Shown here one piece after another: positions 36,323 through 45,578 of a DNA stretch of 64,000 nt; position 1 is the first letter of the stretch; every line of letters begins with the position of its first letter. The notes under the pieces are model-generated. The model was not told where the DNA came from and ran no database searches. It saw only the letters and a program-made list of their open reading frames with translations. The DNA lies in NCBI RefSeq assembly GCF_023715325.1, contig NZ_JAMBNX010000002.1, forward strand, positions 310,001 through 374,000. The letters run 5' to 3'. This stretch comes from Agromyces mediolanus (GTDB lineage: Bacteria > Actinomycetota > Actinomycetes > Actinomycetales > Microbacteriaceae). The position numbers and the translations under genes were made by a program.

Positions 36323-37084
36323 TCAGACCCGCTCGCGCGGGACCACCCGGTCCGCGATGCGCGCGATCGCGCTCTGCGGCGGCGTCTCGTTGTAGCGGCC
36401 CGCGAGCTCCTGACCGCTCAGCGCGTGGATCGCCGCCATGATCTCGTCGGTCGCCGCCCGTCGCGCCTTGCCGGACTCGGCGCTGCCGTGCACCGAGAGG
36501 TCGAGCGGTTCGCCGAAACGCACCTGCACGGGCCGGATGCGGGGGAGCTTCGCGCCCACCGGCTGGATCTCCTGGGTGCCGACGAGGCCGACCGGCACGA
36601 CGGTCGCGCCCGTGGTGAGCGCCAGCCAGGCGACCCCGGTGCGGCCCTTGTACAGGCGGCCGTCGAGCGAGCGGGTCCCCTCCGGGTAGAGGGCGAAGGC
36701 GTTGCCCCCCTCGAGGATGCGCCGGCCGAGGTCGAGCGCCTCCTGCGCCTGCGAGCCGGCGCCGCGCTCGACGCTCACCGCACCGATCGACCCGAAGAAG
36801 GTCCGCGAGACCCAGCCCTTGAGTCCTTTGCCGGTGAAGTAGTGCGACTTCGCGAGGAACTGCACGGGCCTCGGCGCGGCGAGGGGGATCACGATGCTGT
36901 CGATGAACGAGAGGTGGTTGGAGGCCAGGATGACCGGACCGCGCCGAGGCACGTGCTCGCGGCCCGTGATCTTCGGCCGGTAGACGATCGCCACCAGGGG
37001 ACGGAGGATGCCTCGCACGATCGTGTACAGGGGCCCGGGGCGCTTCGGCGCAGCAGGGACGGCTTCGGCCTCGATCTCGCTCAC
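36323..37084 (-). CDS. 1-acyl-sn-glycerol-3-phosphate acyltransferase (PlsC type)
   Basis: A 253-aa acyltransferase of phospholipid synthesis. Motif I is NHLSFID (HX4D), motif II lies around GAVSVERG, motif III is LYPEGTRS and motif IV is VVPVGLVGTQ. These are the PlsC signatures. A short hydrophobic stretch near PLYTIVRGILRPLVAIVY may seat it in the membrane. The GTG at 37084 is favoured over an ATG 39 bases upstream because TACGCT lies 6 bases before it. Confidence 0.9.
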   Translation of the reverse strand: MSEIEAEAVPAAPKRPGPLYTIVRGILRPLVAIVYRPKITGREHVPRRGPVILASNHLSFIDSIVIPLAAPRPVQFLAKSHYFTGKGLKGWVSRTFFGSIGAVSVERGAGSQAQEALDLGRRILEGGNAFALYPEGTRSLDGRLYKGRTGVAWLALTTGATVVPVGLVGTQEIQPVGAKLPRIRPVQVRFGEPLDLSVHGSAESGKARRAATDEIMAAIHALSGQELAGRYNETPPQSAIARIADRVVPRERV

Positions 37085-37090
37085 CAGACG

Positions 37091-37096
37091 AGCGTA
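37091..37096 (-). promoter_or_regulatory. -10 element of the plsC-like gene, leaderless geometry
   Basis: TACGCT on the minus strand, 6 bases before GTG 37084. Confidence 0.5.
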
Positions 37097-37157
37097 GGGC
37101 CATCCGTATGCGCTCGGCGGCATACCCGGAACCCGGGCGGATGGTCGTCGTCGGCCC

Positions 37158-37163
37158 TAGGGT
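37158..37163 (+). promoter_or_regulatory. -10 element of dxr
   Basis: TAGGGT lies 6 bases before the dxr GTG. The intervening GGAGGC looks like a Shine-Dalgarno but would be upstream of the expected transcription start. Confidence 0.45.
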
Positions 37164-37169
37164 GGAGGC

Positions 37170-38264
37170 GTGCGCAGCGTGATCATCCTCGGCTCATCCG
37201 GTTCCATCGGCACCCAGGCGCTCGACGTCATCCGCGCCAATCCGCGCCGCTTCGAAGTCGTCGGCCTCGCAGTCGGCTCCGACCGGGCGACCCTCGAGCG
37301 GCAAGCCGCCGAGTTCGGCGTCGAGCACACCGCGGTCGGCATCGACGAGGCCGTGCAGCTCGTCGACGACGTCGACGCCGATGTCGTCCTGAACGGGATC
37401 ACGGGTTCGGTCGGGCTCGGACCGACGCTCGCGACGCTCCGGCGCGGCACCACCCTCGCGCTCGCGAACAAGGAGTCGCTCATCGTCGGCGGCGATCTCG
37501 TGACCGGGCTCGCGGCGCCCGGGCAGATCGTGCCGGTGGACTCCGAGCACTCCGCGCTCGCCCAGGCGCTCCGCTCCGGCACCGACGACGAGGTGCGCCG
37601 GCTCGTGCTCACCGCATCCGGCGGGCCGTTCCGCGGCCGGACGCGCGAGGAGCTCGAGGCGGTCGCCCCGGCCGAGGCGCTCGCGCACCCGACCTGGGAC
37701 ATGGGGCTCGTCGTCACCACGAACTCCGCGACGCTCGTGAACAAGGGGCTCGAGGTGATCGAGGCGCATCTGCTCTTCGACGTCGACTACGACCGGATCG
37801 ACGTGGTCGTGCACCCGCAGTCGATCGTGCACTCGATGGTCGAGTTCATCGACGGATCGACGATCGCGCAGGCCTCACCGCCCGACATGCGGCTGCCGAT
37901 CTCGCTCGGGCTCGACTGGCCGAACCGCGTCGGCGCCGTCGGGCGTCCGCTCGATTGGACGCAGGCGCAGAGCTGGACCTTCGAGCCGCTGGACGATGCG
38001 GCGTTCCCCGCGGTGCGGCTGGCGAAGCAGGTCGGCCGGGCGGGCGGGGAGTACCCCGCGGTCTACAACGCCGCCAACGAACAGGCCGTGGCCGCCTTCC
38101 ACGCCGGCCGCATCGGCTTCCTCGACATCGTCGACACGGTGCGGGACGTCGTCGAGCAGCACGAGACCGCCGGCGCCCTCACCCTGGAGTCGCTCGCCGC
38201 GGCCGAGGCATCCGCCCGCCGCTCCGCCGACGCGAGGATCGCGCGCCGCTCAGCGGATCGATAG
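37170..38264 (+). CDS. dxr: 1-deoxy-D-xylulose 5-phosphate reductoisomerase
   Basis: Dxr converts DXP to 2-C-methyl-D-erythritol 4-phosphate with NADPH, the first committed step of the MEP isoprenoid pathway. The 364-aa protein has the nucleotide motif GSSGSIG (8-14), [12 protein letters not shown], the metal and substrate segment [16 protein letters not shown], and [14 protein letters not shown]. Length is slightly under the E. coli value (398). The next gene is rseP, then after an accessory block ispG, an arrangement seen contiguously in other actinobacteria. Confidence 0.96.
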   Translation: MRSVIILGSSGSIGTQALDVIRANPRRFEVVGLAVGSDRATLERQAAEFGVEHTAVGIDEAVQLVDDVDADVVLNGITGSVGLGPTLATLRRGTTLALANKESLIVGGDLVTGLAAPGQIVPVDSEHSALAQALRSGTDDEVRRLVLTASGGPFRGRTREELEAVAPAEALAHPTWDMGLVVTTNSATLVNKGLEVIEAHLLFDVDYDRIDVVVHPQSIVHSMVEFIDGSTIAQASPPDMRLPISLGLDWPNRVGAVGRPLDWTQAQSWTFEPLDDAAFPAVRLAKQVGRAGGEYPAVYNAANEQAVAAFHAGRIGFLDIVDTVRDVVEQHETAGALTLESLAAAEASARRSADARIARRSADR

Positions 38265-38296
38265 CCGCCGCCCAGCGGCCTCCGAGCGGATCGCAG

Positions 38297-38302
38297 TACG
38301 CT
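38297..38302 (+). promoter_or_regulatory. -10 element of rseP, leaderless geometry
   Basis: TACGCT lies 7 bases before the GTG at 38310, in the 45-base gap after dxr. Confidence 0.5.
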
Positions 38303-38309
38303 TCGTCCC

Positions 38310-39635
38310 GTGGAATCCGTGCTCGCCTTCATCCTCGGCGTCGTCATCATCGTGATCGGCCTCGGCCTGTCGATCGGCCTGCACGAGATCGGGCACCTCC
38401 TGCCCGCGAAGCTCTTCAAGGTCAAGGTCACCCAGTACATGATCGGCTTCGGGCCGACCATCTTCTCGCGACGCAAGGGCGAGACCGAGTACGGCGTGAA
38501 GGCGATCCCGCTCGGCGGCTACATCTCGATGATCGGCATGTTCCCGCCGGGGAAGGGCGGGCAGGCGAAGGCCGATTCCACCGGCTTCTTCCGCGGCCTC
38601 GTGCAGGACGCCCGCGACTCGAGCGCCGAATCGATCACTCCGGGCGACGAGGACCGCGCCTTCTACCGGCTGCCGGTGTGGAAGCGCATCATCGTCATGT
38701 TCGGCGGCCCGTTCATGAACCTGCTGCTCGCCGTGGTGTTCTTCGGCATCCTCTTCATGGGGCTCGGAATGCCGCAGCCCTCCACGACCATCGGCAGCGT
38801 GAACGCGTGCGCGCTCCCCGCGACGAGCGAGCGCCAGAGCTGCGAGAGCGGCGACCCGCAGGCGCCCGGCGCCGAGGCGGGGCTGAAGCCCGGCGACCGG
38901 ATCGTCTCGATCGACGGCACCCCGATCACCAGCTGGACCCAGTCGACGGCCCTCATCCGGGAGCGCCCGAACGAGGCGATGGCCTTCGTCGTCGAGCGCG
39001 ACGGCTCCGAGGTCGAGCTCACGGTCACGCCCATGCTGAGCGAGCGCTACGCGCTCGACGATCGCGGCGAGGTGGTGACCGGCGCGAACGGCGAGCCGGA
39101 GACCATTTCGGCCGGCTTCGTCGGCATCGGAGCCGCGTACGAGCGGGTCGCGCAGTCACCGGGGACGACGCTCGAAGCGGTCGGGCAGCAGATCTCCGGC
39201 GTCGCCGGGATCATCGTGAACCTGCCGCAGCGCATGATCGACGTCGCGAACGCGGCCTTCGGGCCGGGCGAGCGCGACCCGAACGGACCGATCTCGGTCG
39301 TCGGCGTCGGGCGGGTCGCCGGCGAGATCGCGACGATCGACACGATCCCGCTCGTCGACAAGGCCGCCGGCATGATCGGCATCCTCGGCTCGCTGAACAT
39401 CGCGCTCTTCGTCTTCAACCTCATCCCATTGCTCCCGCTCGACGGCGGACACATCGCGGGCGCGCTCTGGGAGGCGATCCGCCGCGGCTTCGCGAAGCTG
39501 TTCCGCCGTCCGGATCCGGGGCCCGTCGACCTCGCGAAGCTCATGCCGCTCACCCTCGGCGTCGTGGTCGTCGTCGGCGCGATGAGCGCCCTGCTCATCT
39601 ACGCCGACCTCGTGAAGCCGGTGACGCTGCTCTGA
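38310..39635 (+). CDS. rseP: site-2 intramembrane zinc metalloprotease (RseP/Rip1 type)
   Basis: A 441-aa membrane protease that cuts anti-sigma factors within the bilayer. The active site HEIGH (H25, E26, H29) lies in the first membrane helix, and the second metal-binding motif NLIPLLPLDGGH lies in a C-terminal helix. A single PDZ domain sits between them (GAEAGLKPGDRIVSIDGTPI). VKAIPLGGYISMIGM is also conserved. Substrates are unknown here. It probably starts as a leaderless mRNA. Confidence 0.94.
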   Translation: MESVLAFILGVVIIVIGLGLSIGLHEIGHLLPAKLFKVKVTQYMIGFGPTIFSRRKGETEYGVKAIPLGGYISMIGMFPPGKGGQAKADSTGFFRGLVQDARDSSAESITPGDEDRAFYRLPVWKRIIVMFGGPFMNLLLAVVFFGILFMGLGMPQPSTTIGSVNACALPATSERQSCESGDPQAPGAEAGLKPGDRIVSIDGTPITSWTQSTALIRERPNEAMAFVVERDGSEVELTVTPMLSERYALDDRGEVVTGANGEPETISAGFVGIGAAYERVAQSPGTTLEAVGQQISGVAGIIVNLPQRMIDVANAAFGPGERDPNGPISVVGVGRVAGEIATIDTIPLVDKAAGMIGILGSLNIALFVFNLIPLLPLDGGHIAGALWEAIRRGFAKLFRRPDPGPVDLAKLMPLTLGVVVVVGAMSALLIYADLVKPVTLL

Positions 39636-39751
39636 TCCGGGACGGCCGCAGGGGAGCAGCGCGTGCCGGGATCGGCTGGGCGGCACGGCTACGCCCGCGG
39701 GAGTATCGCGGTCGCCTCCCCTGGGCGGATCCGGACGGGCAGGCCCGGGGC

Positions 39752-39757
39752 TACGAT
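39752..39757 (+). promoter_or_regulatory. -10 element of the two-component operon, leaderless geometry
   Basis: TACGAT lies 6 bases before the histidine kinase ATG; no Shine-Dalgarno is visible. Confidence 0.5.
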
Positions 39758-39763
39758 CGGGAC

Positions 39764-40957
39764 ATGCCCCTGCCCCCGTGGGACGATCAGGCCGCACGGC
39801 AGGGTCCGCCGGCCGCCGTCGTCCTGCTCCTCCCCGTCGTGCTGAGTCTGCTCGTGCAGGTCCCGGCCGCGATCGGCATCGCCGTCTGGACGGCGGCACC
39901 CCCGGCGCTCGCCGCGCTGCAGATCGGGCTCGCCGCGGCCGGCGGACTCGCCCTGCTCGCCTCGCGGCGCTGGCCCGGGCCGACCGTCGCGCTCGTCACC
40001 CTCCTCGCGCTCGCCGCCGTGCTCACCGGCCCAGATGTCGGGCCCCCGTACCTCGCGCTCGCCTTCGCGATCGTGCTGGCGATCGTGCGGGGCGCCGCCG
40101 TCTGGGCCGCGAGCGCGGTCGGTGTCGCGTGGGTCGCCGCCGTCGCGCTCGGGCCGGCCACCGGGCACACCTGGTCGCCGTTCCGGGTCGCCGCGACCAC
40201 CGCGGGCCTCGGGTTCTGCTTCGCGATCGGCTGGTTCGCACGCCGCCGACGCGAGCGGGCGAGCGCCTTCCGTGAAGCGGTGGCGCGCCGCCGACGGACC
40301 GCGGAGGAACGCGAGCGCGTGCGGATCGCGAGGGAACTGCACGATGTGCTGGGTCACGCGCTCTCGCAGATCAACGTGCAGGCGAGCGTCGGGCTGCACC
40401 TGATGGACCGCGATCCCGAGCAGGCGCGCTCCGCGCTCGCGAGCATCAAGGGCGCCTCCAAGACCGCGCTCGAGGAGGTGCGGAGCGTGCTCGGCGTGCT
40501 CCGTGAGGGCGAGGCTCCGCTCGCGCCCCAGGCCGAGCTCGCGCAGCTGCCCCGTCTGGTCACGGAGTTCACGGTGCCCGGGCTCACCACCAGCCTCGAC
40601 GACCGCCTGGGCGGTGAGGTGCCCGCGCGTCCGACGCAGTTCGCCGCCTACCGCATCGCGCAGGAGGCGCTGACGAACGTCGCCCGCCACGCCGACGCGA
40701 CCCGGGTGGAGCTGCGGCTCGAGCGTGACGCGGACGCCCTCGTGCTCACGATCGACGACGACGGCGTCGGGTTGCCCGCCCCGGCCGATGCGGCGACGGG
40801 CGGTGCGATCGCGCTCGGCGACGGGCTGGAGGCCGGCCGAGGCATCCTCGGCATGCGTGAGCGGGCGGCCCTGCTCGGCGGCACCGTCGACTTCACGGCG
40901 GCACCGCACGGCGGCGCCCGGGTCATCGCCCGGCTGCCCTGGGGAGCGCCGCGATGA
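39764..40957 (+). CDS. NarL-type sensor histidine kinase
   Basis: A 397-aa sensor with four to six N-terminal membrane helices (about residues 15-158) and almost no extracellular domain, then a HisKA_3 dimerisation domain with phosphoacceptor H193 (RIARELHDVLGHALS) and an HATPase_c domain (QEALTNVARHADAT, LTIDDDGVGL, GILGMRERAALLGG). The compact membrane sensor suggests it detects membrane state or a partner protein. It overlaps its response regulator by 4 bases. Confidence 0.93.
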   Translation: MPLPPWDDQAARQGPPAAVVLLLPVVLSLLVQVPAAIGIAVWTAAPPALAALQIGLAAAGGLALLASRRWPGPTVALVTLLALAAVLTGPDVGPPYLALAFAIVLAIVRGAAVWAASAVGVAWVAAVALGPATGHTWSPFRVAATTAGLGFCFAIGWFARRRRERASAFREAVARRRRTAEERERVRIARELHDVLGHALSQINVQASVGLHLMDRDPEQARSALASIKGASKTALEEVRSVLGVLREGEAPLAPQAELAQLPRLVTEFTVPGLTTSLDDRLGGEVPARPTQFAAYRIAQEALTNVARHADATRVELRLERDADALVLTIDDDGVGLPAPADAATGGAIALGDGLEAGRGILGMRERAALLGGTVDFTAAPHGGARVIARLPWGAPR

Positions 40958-41661
40958 GCGAGCCGGCCGCCGCCGCCGAACCCCGGGTGATCCGCGTCGC
41001 CCTCGCCGACGACCAGCTCCTCGTGCGCGCGGGCTTCCGCGCCCTGCTCGACGCCGAGCCGGATGTCGAGGTGGCGGTGGAGGCGGCGGGCGGCCGGGAG
41101 CTCCTCGCCCGACTCCGCGAACGACCGGTCGACGTCGTGCTGATGGACATCCGGATGCCGGACGGCGACGGTCTCTGGGCGACGGAGCAGATCGCAGCGG
41201 ATCCTGCGCTCGCCGGCGTGCGGGTCGTGATCGTCACCACGTTCGAGCTCGACGAGTACGTGGCGCGCGCCGTGCGCGCCGGGGCGAGCGGATTCCTCGT
41301 GAAGGACACCGAGCCGGTCGATCTCATCCGCGCGGTCCGTGTCGTCGCCGAGGGTGAGGGACTGCTCTCACCCGGGGTGACGCGGCGCTTGCTCGAACGG
41401 CTGTCGACCGGTCTCCGCGAGTCGCCCCGCCTCGCTGAGCTCGATGTGCTCACCGAGCGGGAGCGCGAGGTGCTGCGCCTCGTCGGGTCGGGGCTCTCGA
41501 ACGAGGAGATCGCGGCGCGGCTCGTGCTCAGCCCGCTGACGGCGAAGACGCACGTCTCCCGGATCCTGTCCAAGGTGCACGCCCGCGACCGGGTGCACCT
41601 CGTGGTGCTCGCCTACGAGACCGGGCTCGTCGCTCCGGGATGGCACGGCCCGGCCGGCTGA
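40954..41661 (+). CDS. NarL/LuxR-type response regulator
   Basis: The 235-aa partner of the upstream kinase. The receiver domain has the acidic pocket ALADDQ, phosphoacceptor D65 (VVLMDIRMPDGDG) and FLVKD with the conserved lysine. The C-terminal LuxR helix-turn-helix is LTEREREVLRLVGSGLSNEE and following. A palindrome at 41681-41698 just downstream may be one of its targets, before the SHOCT gene. Confidence 0.95.
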   Translation: MSEPAAAAEPRVIRVALADDQLLVRAGFRALLDAEPDVEVAVEAAGGRELLARLRERPVDVVLMDIRMPDGDGLWATEQIAADPALAGVRVVIVTTFELDEYVARAVRAGASGFLVKDTEPVDLIRAVRVVAEGEGLLSPGVTRRLLERLSTGLRESPRLAELDVLTEREREVLRLVGSGLSNEEIAARLVLSPLTAKTHVSRILSKVHARDRVHLVVLAYETGLVAPGWHGPAG

Positions 41662-41680
41662 GCACGGTCGAGGTCCGGCG

Positions 41681-41698
41681 CTGCTCCCTGGGGAGCAG
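41681..41698. repeat. palindrome after the response regulator gene
   Basis: CTGCTCCC and GGGAGCAG pair around TG. It is flanked on both sides by GTCGAGGT (41668-41675 and 41699-41706 approximately). It may be a terminator of the two-component operon or an operator for the SHOCT gene. Confidence 0.5.
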
Positions 41699-41800
41699 TC
41701 GAGGTGTCTCCTGCCGGCGGATTCGTCGCCGGTGCACGACGAGGAGGCTCGAATCGGAGCGGCCCACTCGGGGCCGACCGGATCGCAAAGGACCTCCACC

Positions 41801-42103
41801 ATGTTCTCCACCACACTCGCGGCGGCCGTCGCCGCCCATGCCGGCCCCTGGGGCGCCGGATTCGGCTGGGTGTTCTTCCTCATCCCGCTGTTCTGGATCC
41901 TCGTCTTCGTGCTCGTCTTCGGGCTGCTCGGCCGCAGCTGGCGCCGCGCCGCCTGGGCGCAGGGCGGTGCCTACGGCCCGCCGTGGGCCCGCGCGGCGAG
42001 CGCCGAACAGACCCTGGCCGAGCGCTTCGCGAAGGGCGACATCGACGAGCAGGAGTACCGCGCGCGGCTCGAAGTGCTGCGGGCGAACCGGCCGAACGGC
42101 TGA
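41801..42103 (+). CDS. SHOCT-domain small membrane protein
   Basis: The 100-aa protein has one membrane helix (FGWVFFLIPLFWILVFVLVFGLL) and a C-terminal SHOCT domain (LAERFAKGDIDEQEYRARLEVL), a short helical module often found at protein ends and thought to mediate oligomerisation. The ATG has AAAGGACC upstream. Placed directly after a two-component pair whose sensor is mostly membrane, it may be regulated by or report to that system; this is inferred from location. Confidence 0.85.
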   Translation: MFSTTLAAAVAAHAGPWGAGFGWVFFLIPLFWILVFVLVFGLLGRSWRRAAWAQGGAYGPPWARAASAEQTLAERFAKGDIDEQEYRARLEVLRANRPNG

Positions 42104-42119
42104 GCAGCGTCCGGGCTGC

Positions 42120-42149
42120 GACGGGCGGGCGCTGCGGCGCCCGCCCGTC
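42120..42149. terminator. bidirectional hairpin terminator
   Basis: Arms 42120-42132 and 42137-42149 pair perfectly over 13 bp around TGCG. It fills the 48-base gap between the convergent SHOCT and ltrA genes. Confidence 0.85.
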
Positions 42150-42151
42150 GC

Positions 42152-43405
42152 TCAACGCCCCAGAATCTCGTTCAGTGCGCGCCGCTGGTGACGATGGCCG
42201 ACCGTCTCGTAGCCGACCACCACCACGACGGGAGCGAGCGCCGCGATCAGGATGCCGAGCGGGAGGCTCGCCCCCGCCGCGACGGCGACGGCGGCGAGTG
42301 CCAGCATCACCAGGCTGCCGAGGTACAGGCCGATGTGGAAGGGATCGAAGCGGCCGAGCAGGAACGAGTACAGGGCGAACAGCATCGTCAGGAACACGGC
42401 GACCGGGACCACGACGGTCGCGAGTGCGGCGATCTCGGAGATCTCCACGTGCCCGCCGATCGCGTTCGCCGCCACGTGCAACCCGGCGCCGGTCGCGGCG
42501 AGCGAGCCGAACACGAGCATGTGGCCGTACCCCCAGACGAACGACCGCCGGGGGAACGCCGCCAGCAGCTTGCCGGACGGCATCGTGAAGTAGCACCACC
42601 AGAGCCCGAAGGCGAGCAGCACTCCGCCGAACGCGACGATGACGGCATCGGCCGACCAGCCCTGCTCCTCGACGACGGCCGAGATGGCGAGGATCGTGCC
42701 GAGCACGATCTCACCGAGGGTGATGATGACGAGCAGCGAGTAGCGTTCGGCGATGTGGTGCGGATGCCACGGCGTCGTGCCGCCACGGCGCTCAGCGAGC
42801 AGCGGCACGAGCATCTCGGCGACGCCGAACAGCACCATGAGCCAGATTGCCACGCCGAACGGCGGGTACACGACGATCTGGACGATCCAGGCGACCTGGA
42901 CGGCGCCGAGGAGCCACGCATACCGGAGCGCCGTGCGCCGATAGCGGGGGTCGTGCCGCGCGACGCGCAGCCAGAGCGCGATCGTCGAGACGCGCATGAC
43001 GACGTAGCCCGCGATCATGATGCCGTTCTCGACGTGCGCGCCAGCTTCGATGGAGTGGAAGAAGGGCGGCAGGCCGAGGGCGAGCACGAGCACGCCGAGC
43101 ATCTGGATCATCGTGGCGACGCGCACGAACACGTCGTCGTTGTCGAAGGCGCTGGCGAGCCAGGAGTAGTTGATCCACGCCCAGCAGATCGCGAAGACCG
43201 CGAGGCAGAAGGCGAGCAGCGCCGGTCCGAAGCTGCCGATGCCGAGCAGATGCGCGGCCTGAGAGCCGGCCTGGCTGAACGCGACGACGAGGGTGAGGTC
43301 GTAGAGCAGCTCGAGCGGTGTCGCCGCCCGATGCTGCTCTTCGGGGTCGCGGCCGACCATCCGGCGCAGCCGGTGGTCGAGCGGCGGGTGGGCGGGCGAG
43401 GTCAT
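42152..43405 (-). CDS. low temperature requirement protein A (LtrA) family
   Basis: A 417-aa protein with about eleven membrane helices. The LtrA family signature is clear: ATPLELLYDLTLVVAFSQA, WINYSWLASAFDNDDVFVR, ERYSLLVIITLGEIVLGT, and a WWCYF segment. LtrA was named from a Listeria mutant unable to grow in the cold; the biochemical role is unknown. The ATG at 43405 is preferred; a GTG 6 bases upstream is in frame. The adjacent thiolase hairpin at 43438-43473 separates it from the upstream gene. Confidence 0.9.
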   Translation of the reverse strand: MTSPAHPPLDHRLRRMVGRDPEEQHRAATPLELLYDLTLVVAFSQAGSQAAHLLGIGSFGPALLAFCLAVFAICWAWINYSWLASAFDNDDVFVRVATMIQMLGVLVLALGLPPFFHSIEAGAHVENGIMIAGYVVMRVSTIALWLRVARHDPRYRRTALRYAWLLGAVQVAWIVQIVVYPPFGVAIWLMVLFGVAEMLVPLLAERRGGTTPWHPHHIAERYSLLVIITLGEIVLGTILAISAVVEEQGWSADAVIVAFGGVLLAFGLWWCYFTMPSGKLLAAFPRRSFVWGYGHMLVFGSLAATGAGLHVAANAIGGHVEISEIAALATVVVPVAVFLTMLFALYSFLLGRFDPFHIGLYLGSLVMLALAAVAVAAGASLPLGILIAALAPVVVVVGYETVGHRHQRRALNEILGR

Positions 43406-43437
43406 GCGCACATCGTCGCACGGGCGGAAGGAACGGC

Positions 43438-43473
43438 GACAGCCCCCGGATCGGCGGCGATCCGGGGGCTGTC
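43438..43473 (-). terminator. 16-bp hairpin terminator after the thiolase gene
   Basis: Arms 43438-43453 and 43458-43473 pair perfectly around GCGG. It is 15 bases past the thiolase stop on the minus strand and just upstream of ltrA. Confidence 0.85.
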
Positions 43474-43488
43474 GGGTTGGTCGGCGCG

Positions 43489-44673
43489 TCAGCGGGAGAG
43501 CAGCAGCGCCTCACCCTGTCCGCCGCCGCCGCAGAGCGCGACCGCGGCGCGACCACCGCCGCGGCGCGAGAGCTCGAGCGCCGCGTGCAGCGCGAGCCGG
43601 GCGCCGGAGGCGCCGATCGGGTGGCCGAGCGCGATGGCGCCGCCGTGCACGTTCACCCGCTCGTGGTCGAGGCCGAGGTCGCGGGCTGACTGCAGGGAGA
43701 CCGCGGCGAAAGCCTCGTTGATCTCGACGAGGTCGAGCTCACCGGCCGTCCAACCCGCGCGCGTCAGTGCCGCCTCGATCGCGTTCGCCGGCTGGGAGTG
43801 CAGCGAGTTGTCGGGGCCGGCGACCTGCCCGGCGGTGCCGACCACGGCGAGCCAGCTGAGGCCGCGCTCCTCCGCCCAGCTGCGGCTCGCGACGACCACC
43901 GCGGCCGCGCCGTCCGACAGCGGCGAGGAGTTGCCTGCGGTGATGGTGCCCTCGGCGGCGAAGGCGGGGCGGAGCTTCGCGAGCACCTCGACGGAGGAGT
44001 CCGGCCGCACCCCTTCGTCGGAGGACACGGTCACCGGGTCGCCCTTGCGCTGCGGGATCTCGACGGGCACGATCTCGTCGGCGAAGAGGCCGTCGGCCTG
44101 GGCGCGGCCCGCGCGCACATGCGAGGCGGCGGCGATCTCGTCCTGCTCGGGGCGGCCGATCCCGTAGCGACCGTTGACCCGCTCGGTGGAGGCACCCATC
44201 GATTCGTGGTCGAAGGCGTCGGTGAGCCCGTCGTGCGCGGCGTGGTCGAGGAGCTCGATGCTGCCGTACGTGTGCCCGGCCCGGGAGCCGGGGAGGAGGT
44301 GCGGCGCCTTCGTCATCGACTCCTGGCCGCCGGCGACCACGACGCTCGCCTCGCCGAGACGGATCATGCGCGCGGCGTCGGTGATGGCGACGAGGCCCGA
44401 GAGGCACACCTTGTTCAGCGTCATCGCCGGCACGCTCCACGGGATGCCCGCGGCGACGGCGGACTGACGGGCCGGGTTCTGCCCGGCGCCGGCCTGCAGC
44501 ACCTGGCCCATGATGACGGCGTCGACATCGTCGGGGGAGACCCCGGCGCGCTCGAGCGCCCCGCGGATCGCGGCCGTGCCGAGCTCCACGGCGCTGCGGC
44601 TCGCGAGGGTGCCGTTGATGCGGGCGAACGGGGTGCGGGCGCCGGCGATGATGACGACGTCTTCGGTGCTCAT
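43489..44673 (-). CDS. acetyl-CoA C-acetyltransferase (thiolase)
   Basis: A 394-aa thiolase that cleaves or forms acetoacetyl-CoA. The nucleophile is C90 (LNKVCLSGL), with the His in [16 protein letters not shown] and the second Cys in [11 protein letters not shown], the complete catalytic triad. The ATG at 44673 has AAGGAG upstream; frames extending further lack support. It is divergent from scoAB across a 130-base region with a palindrome. Together they form a plausible acetoacetate/ketone-body utilisation locus: scoAB activates acetoacetate with succinyl-CoA and the thiolase splits it. Confidence 0.94.
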   Translation of the reverse strand: MSTEDVVIIAGARTPFARINGTLASRSAVELGTAAIRGALERAGVSPDDVDAVIMGQVLQAGAGQNPARQSAVAAGIPWSVPAMTLNKVCLSGLVAITDAARMIRLGEASVVVAGGQESMTKAPHLLPGSRAGHTYGSIELLDHAAHDGLTDAFDHESMGASTERVNGRYGIGRPEQDEIAAASHVRAGRAQADGLFADEIVPVEIPQRKGDPVTVSSDEGVRPDSSVEVLAKLRPAFAAEGTITAGNSSPLSDGAAAVVVASRSWAEERGLSWLAVVGTAGQVAGPDNSLHSQPANAIEAALTRAGWTAGELDLVEINEAFAAVSLQSARDLGLDHERVNVHGGAIALGHPIGASGARLALHAALELSRRGGGRAAVALCGGGGQGEALLLSR

Positions 44674-44737
44674 GGTGGGTGGACTCCTTCGTCGGGGCGC
44701 GGGCTTGCGCGACCCCACCATTCTACGGTTCAGTTAA

Positions 44738-44750
44738 CGGTGATTCACCG
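44738..44750. promoter_or_regulatory. palindromic operator candidate between thiolase and scoA
   Basis: CGGTGATTCACCG is a perfect 13-bp palindrome (arms CGGTGA/TCACCG, centre T), with GTTAAC directly before it at 44733-44738. It lies midway between the divergent start codons. No regulator gene is adjacent. Confidence 0.5.
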
Positions 44751-44803
44751 GATTCGGGCGAACGGCCGATTTCCGGTGGTCGACGTGACGAGGAGGTCGC
44801 GAC

Positions 44804-45577
44804 ATGACGCTCGACAAGACCGTGCCGGACGCTGCCGCCGCGGTGGCCGACATCCCCGACGGCGCCTCGCTCGCCGTCGGCGGCTTCGGCCTCTGCGGCA
44901 TCCCCATGGTGCTCATCGACGCGCTGCTGGCACGCGGTTCCCGCGAGCTCGCCGTCGTGTCGAACAACTGCGGCGTCGACGACTGGGGGCTCGGCGTCCT
45001 GCTGGCCGCCGGGCGCATCCGCAAGATGACCTCCTCCTACGTGGGGGAGAACAAGGAGTTCGAGCGCCAGTACCTCTCCGGTGAGCTGGAGCTCGAGCTC
45101 ACCCCGCAGGGCACGCTCGCCGAGAAGCTCCGTGCCGGAGGTGCCGGCATCGCCGCGTTCTTCACACAGACGGGCGTCGGCACCCAGGTCGCCGAGGGCG
45201 GGCTGCCGCAGCGGTACGCCGCCGACGGCGGGATCGCCGTGGCCTCCGCCCCGAAGCCGGTGCAGCGCTTCGAGGTGCGCGGCGAGCCGCGCGACTTCGT
45301 GCTCGAGGAGGCCATCACCACCGACTTCGCGCTCGTGCACGCGCAGCGCGGCGACCGGCACGGCAACCTGGTGTTCGACAAGTCGGCGCGCAACTTCTCG
45401 CCGCTCGCCGCGATGGCCGGCCGGATCTGCATCGCCGAGGTCGAGGAGCTCGTCGAACCCGGCGAGATCGACCCGGACGCGGTGCACCTGCCCGGGATCT
45501 TCGTCGACCGGCTCGTCGAAGTCGGCCCCGACATCGAGAAACGCATCGAACGGCGCACCGTGCGAGAGGAGCACTGA
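44804..45577 (+). CDS. scoA: succinyl-CoA:3-ketoacid CoA-transferase subunit A
   Basis: A 257-aa class I CoA-transferase alpha subunit. [20 protein letters not shown] is the glycine-rich start of the family; [20 protein letters not shown] and [17 protein letters not shown] follow. The ATG has GAGGAGG upstream. The subunit binds CoA while the catalytic glutamate is on subunit B. A 3-oxoadipate-type (PcaI) specificity cannot be excluded, since PcaIJ are close relatives. Confidence 0.9.
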   Translation: MTLDKTVPDAAAAVADIPDGASLAVGGFGLCGIPMVLIDALLARGSRELAVVSNNCGVDDWGLGVLLAAGRIRKMTSSYVGENKEFERQYLSGELELELTPQGTLAEKLRAGGAGIAAFFTQTGVGTQVAEGGLPQRYAADGGIAVASAPKPVQRFEVRGEPRDFVLEEAITTDFALVHAQRGDRHGNLVFDKSARNFSPLAAMAGRICIAEVEELVEPGEIDPDAVHLPGIFVDRLVEVGPDIEKRIERRTVREEH

Positions 45578-45578
45578 C

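Noticed and set aside
35963..39763. Giant plus-strand frame leading into the histidine kinase
   Set aside because: Only the part from 39764 matches a sensor kinase; upstream it is antisense to plsC and out of frame with dxr and rseP.
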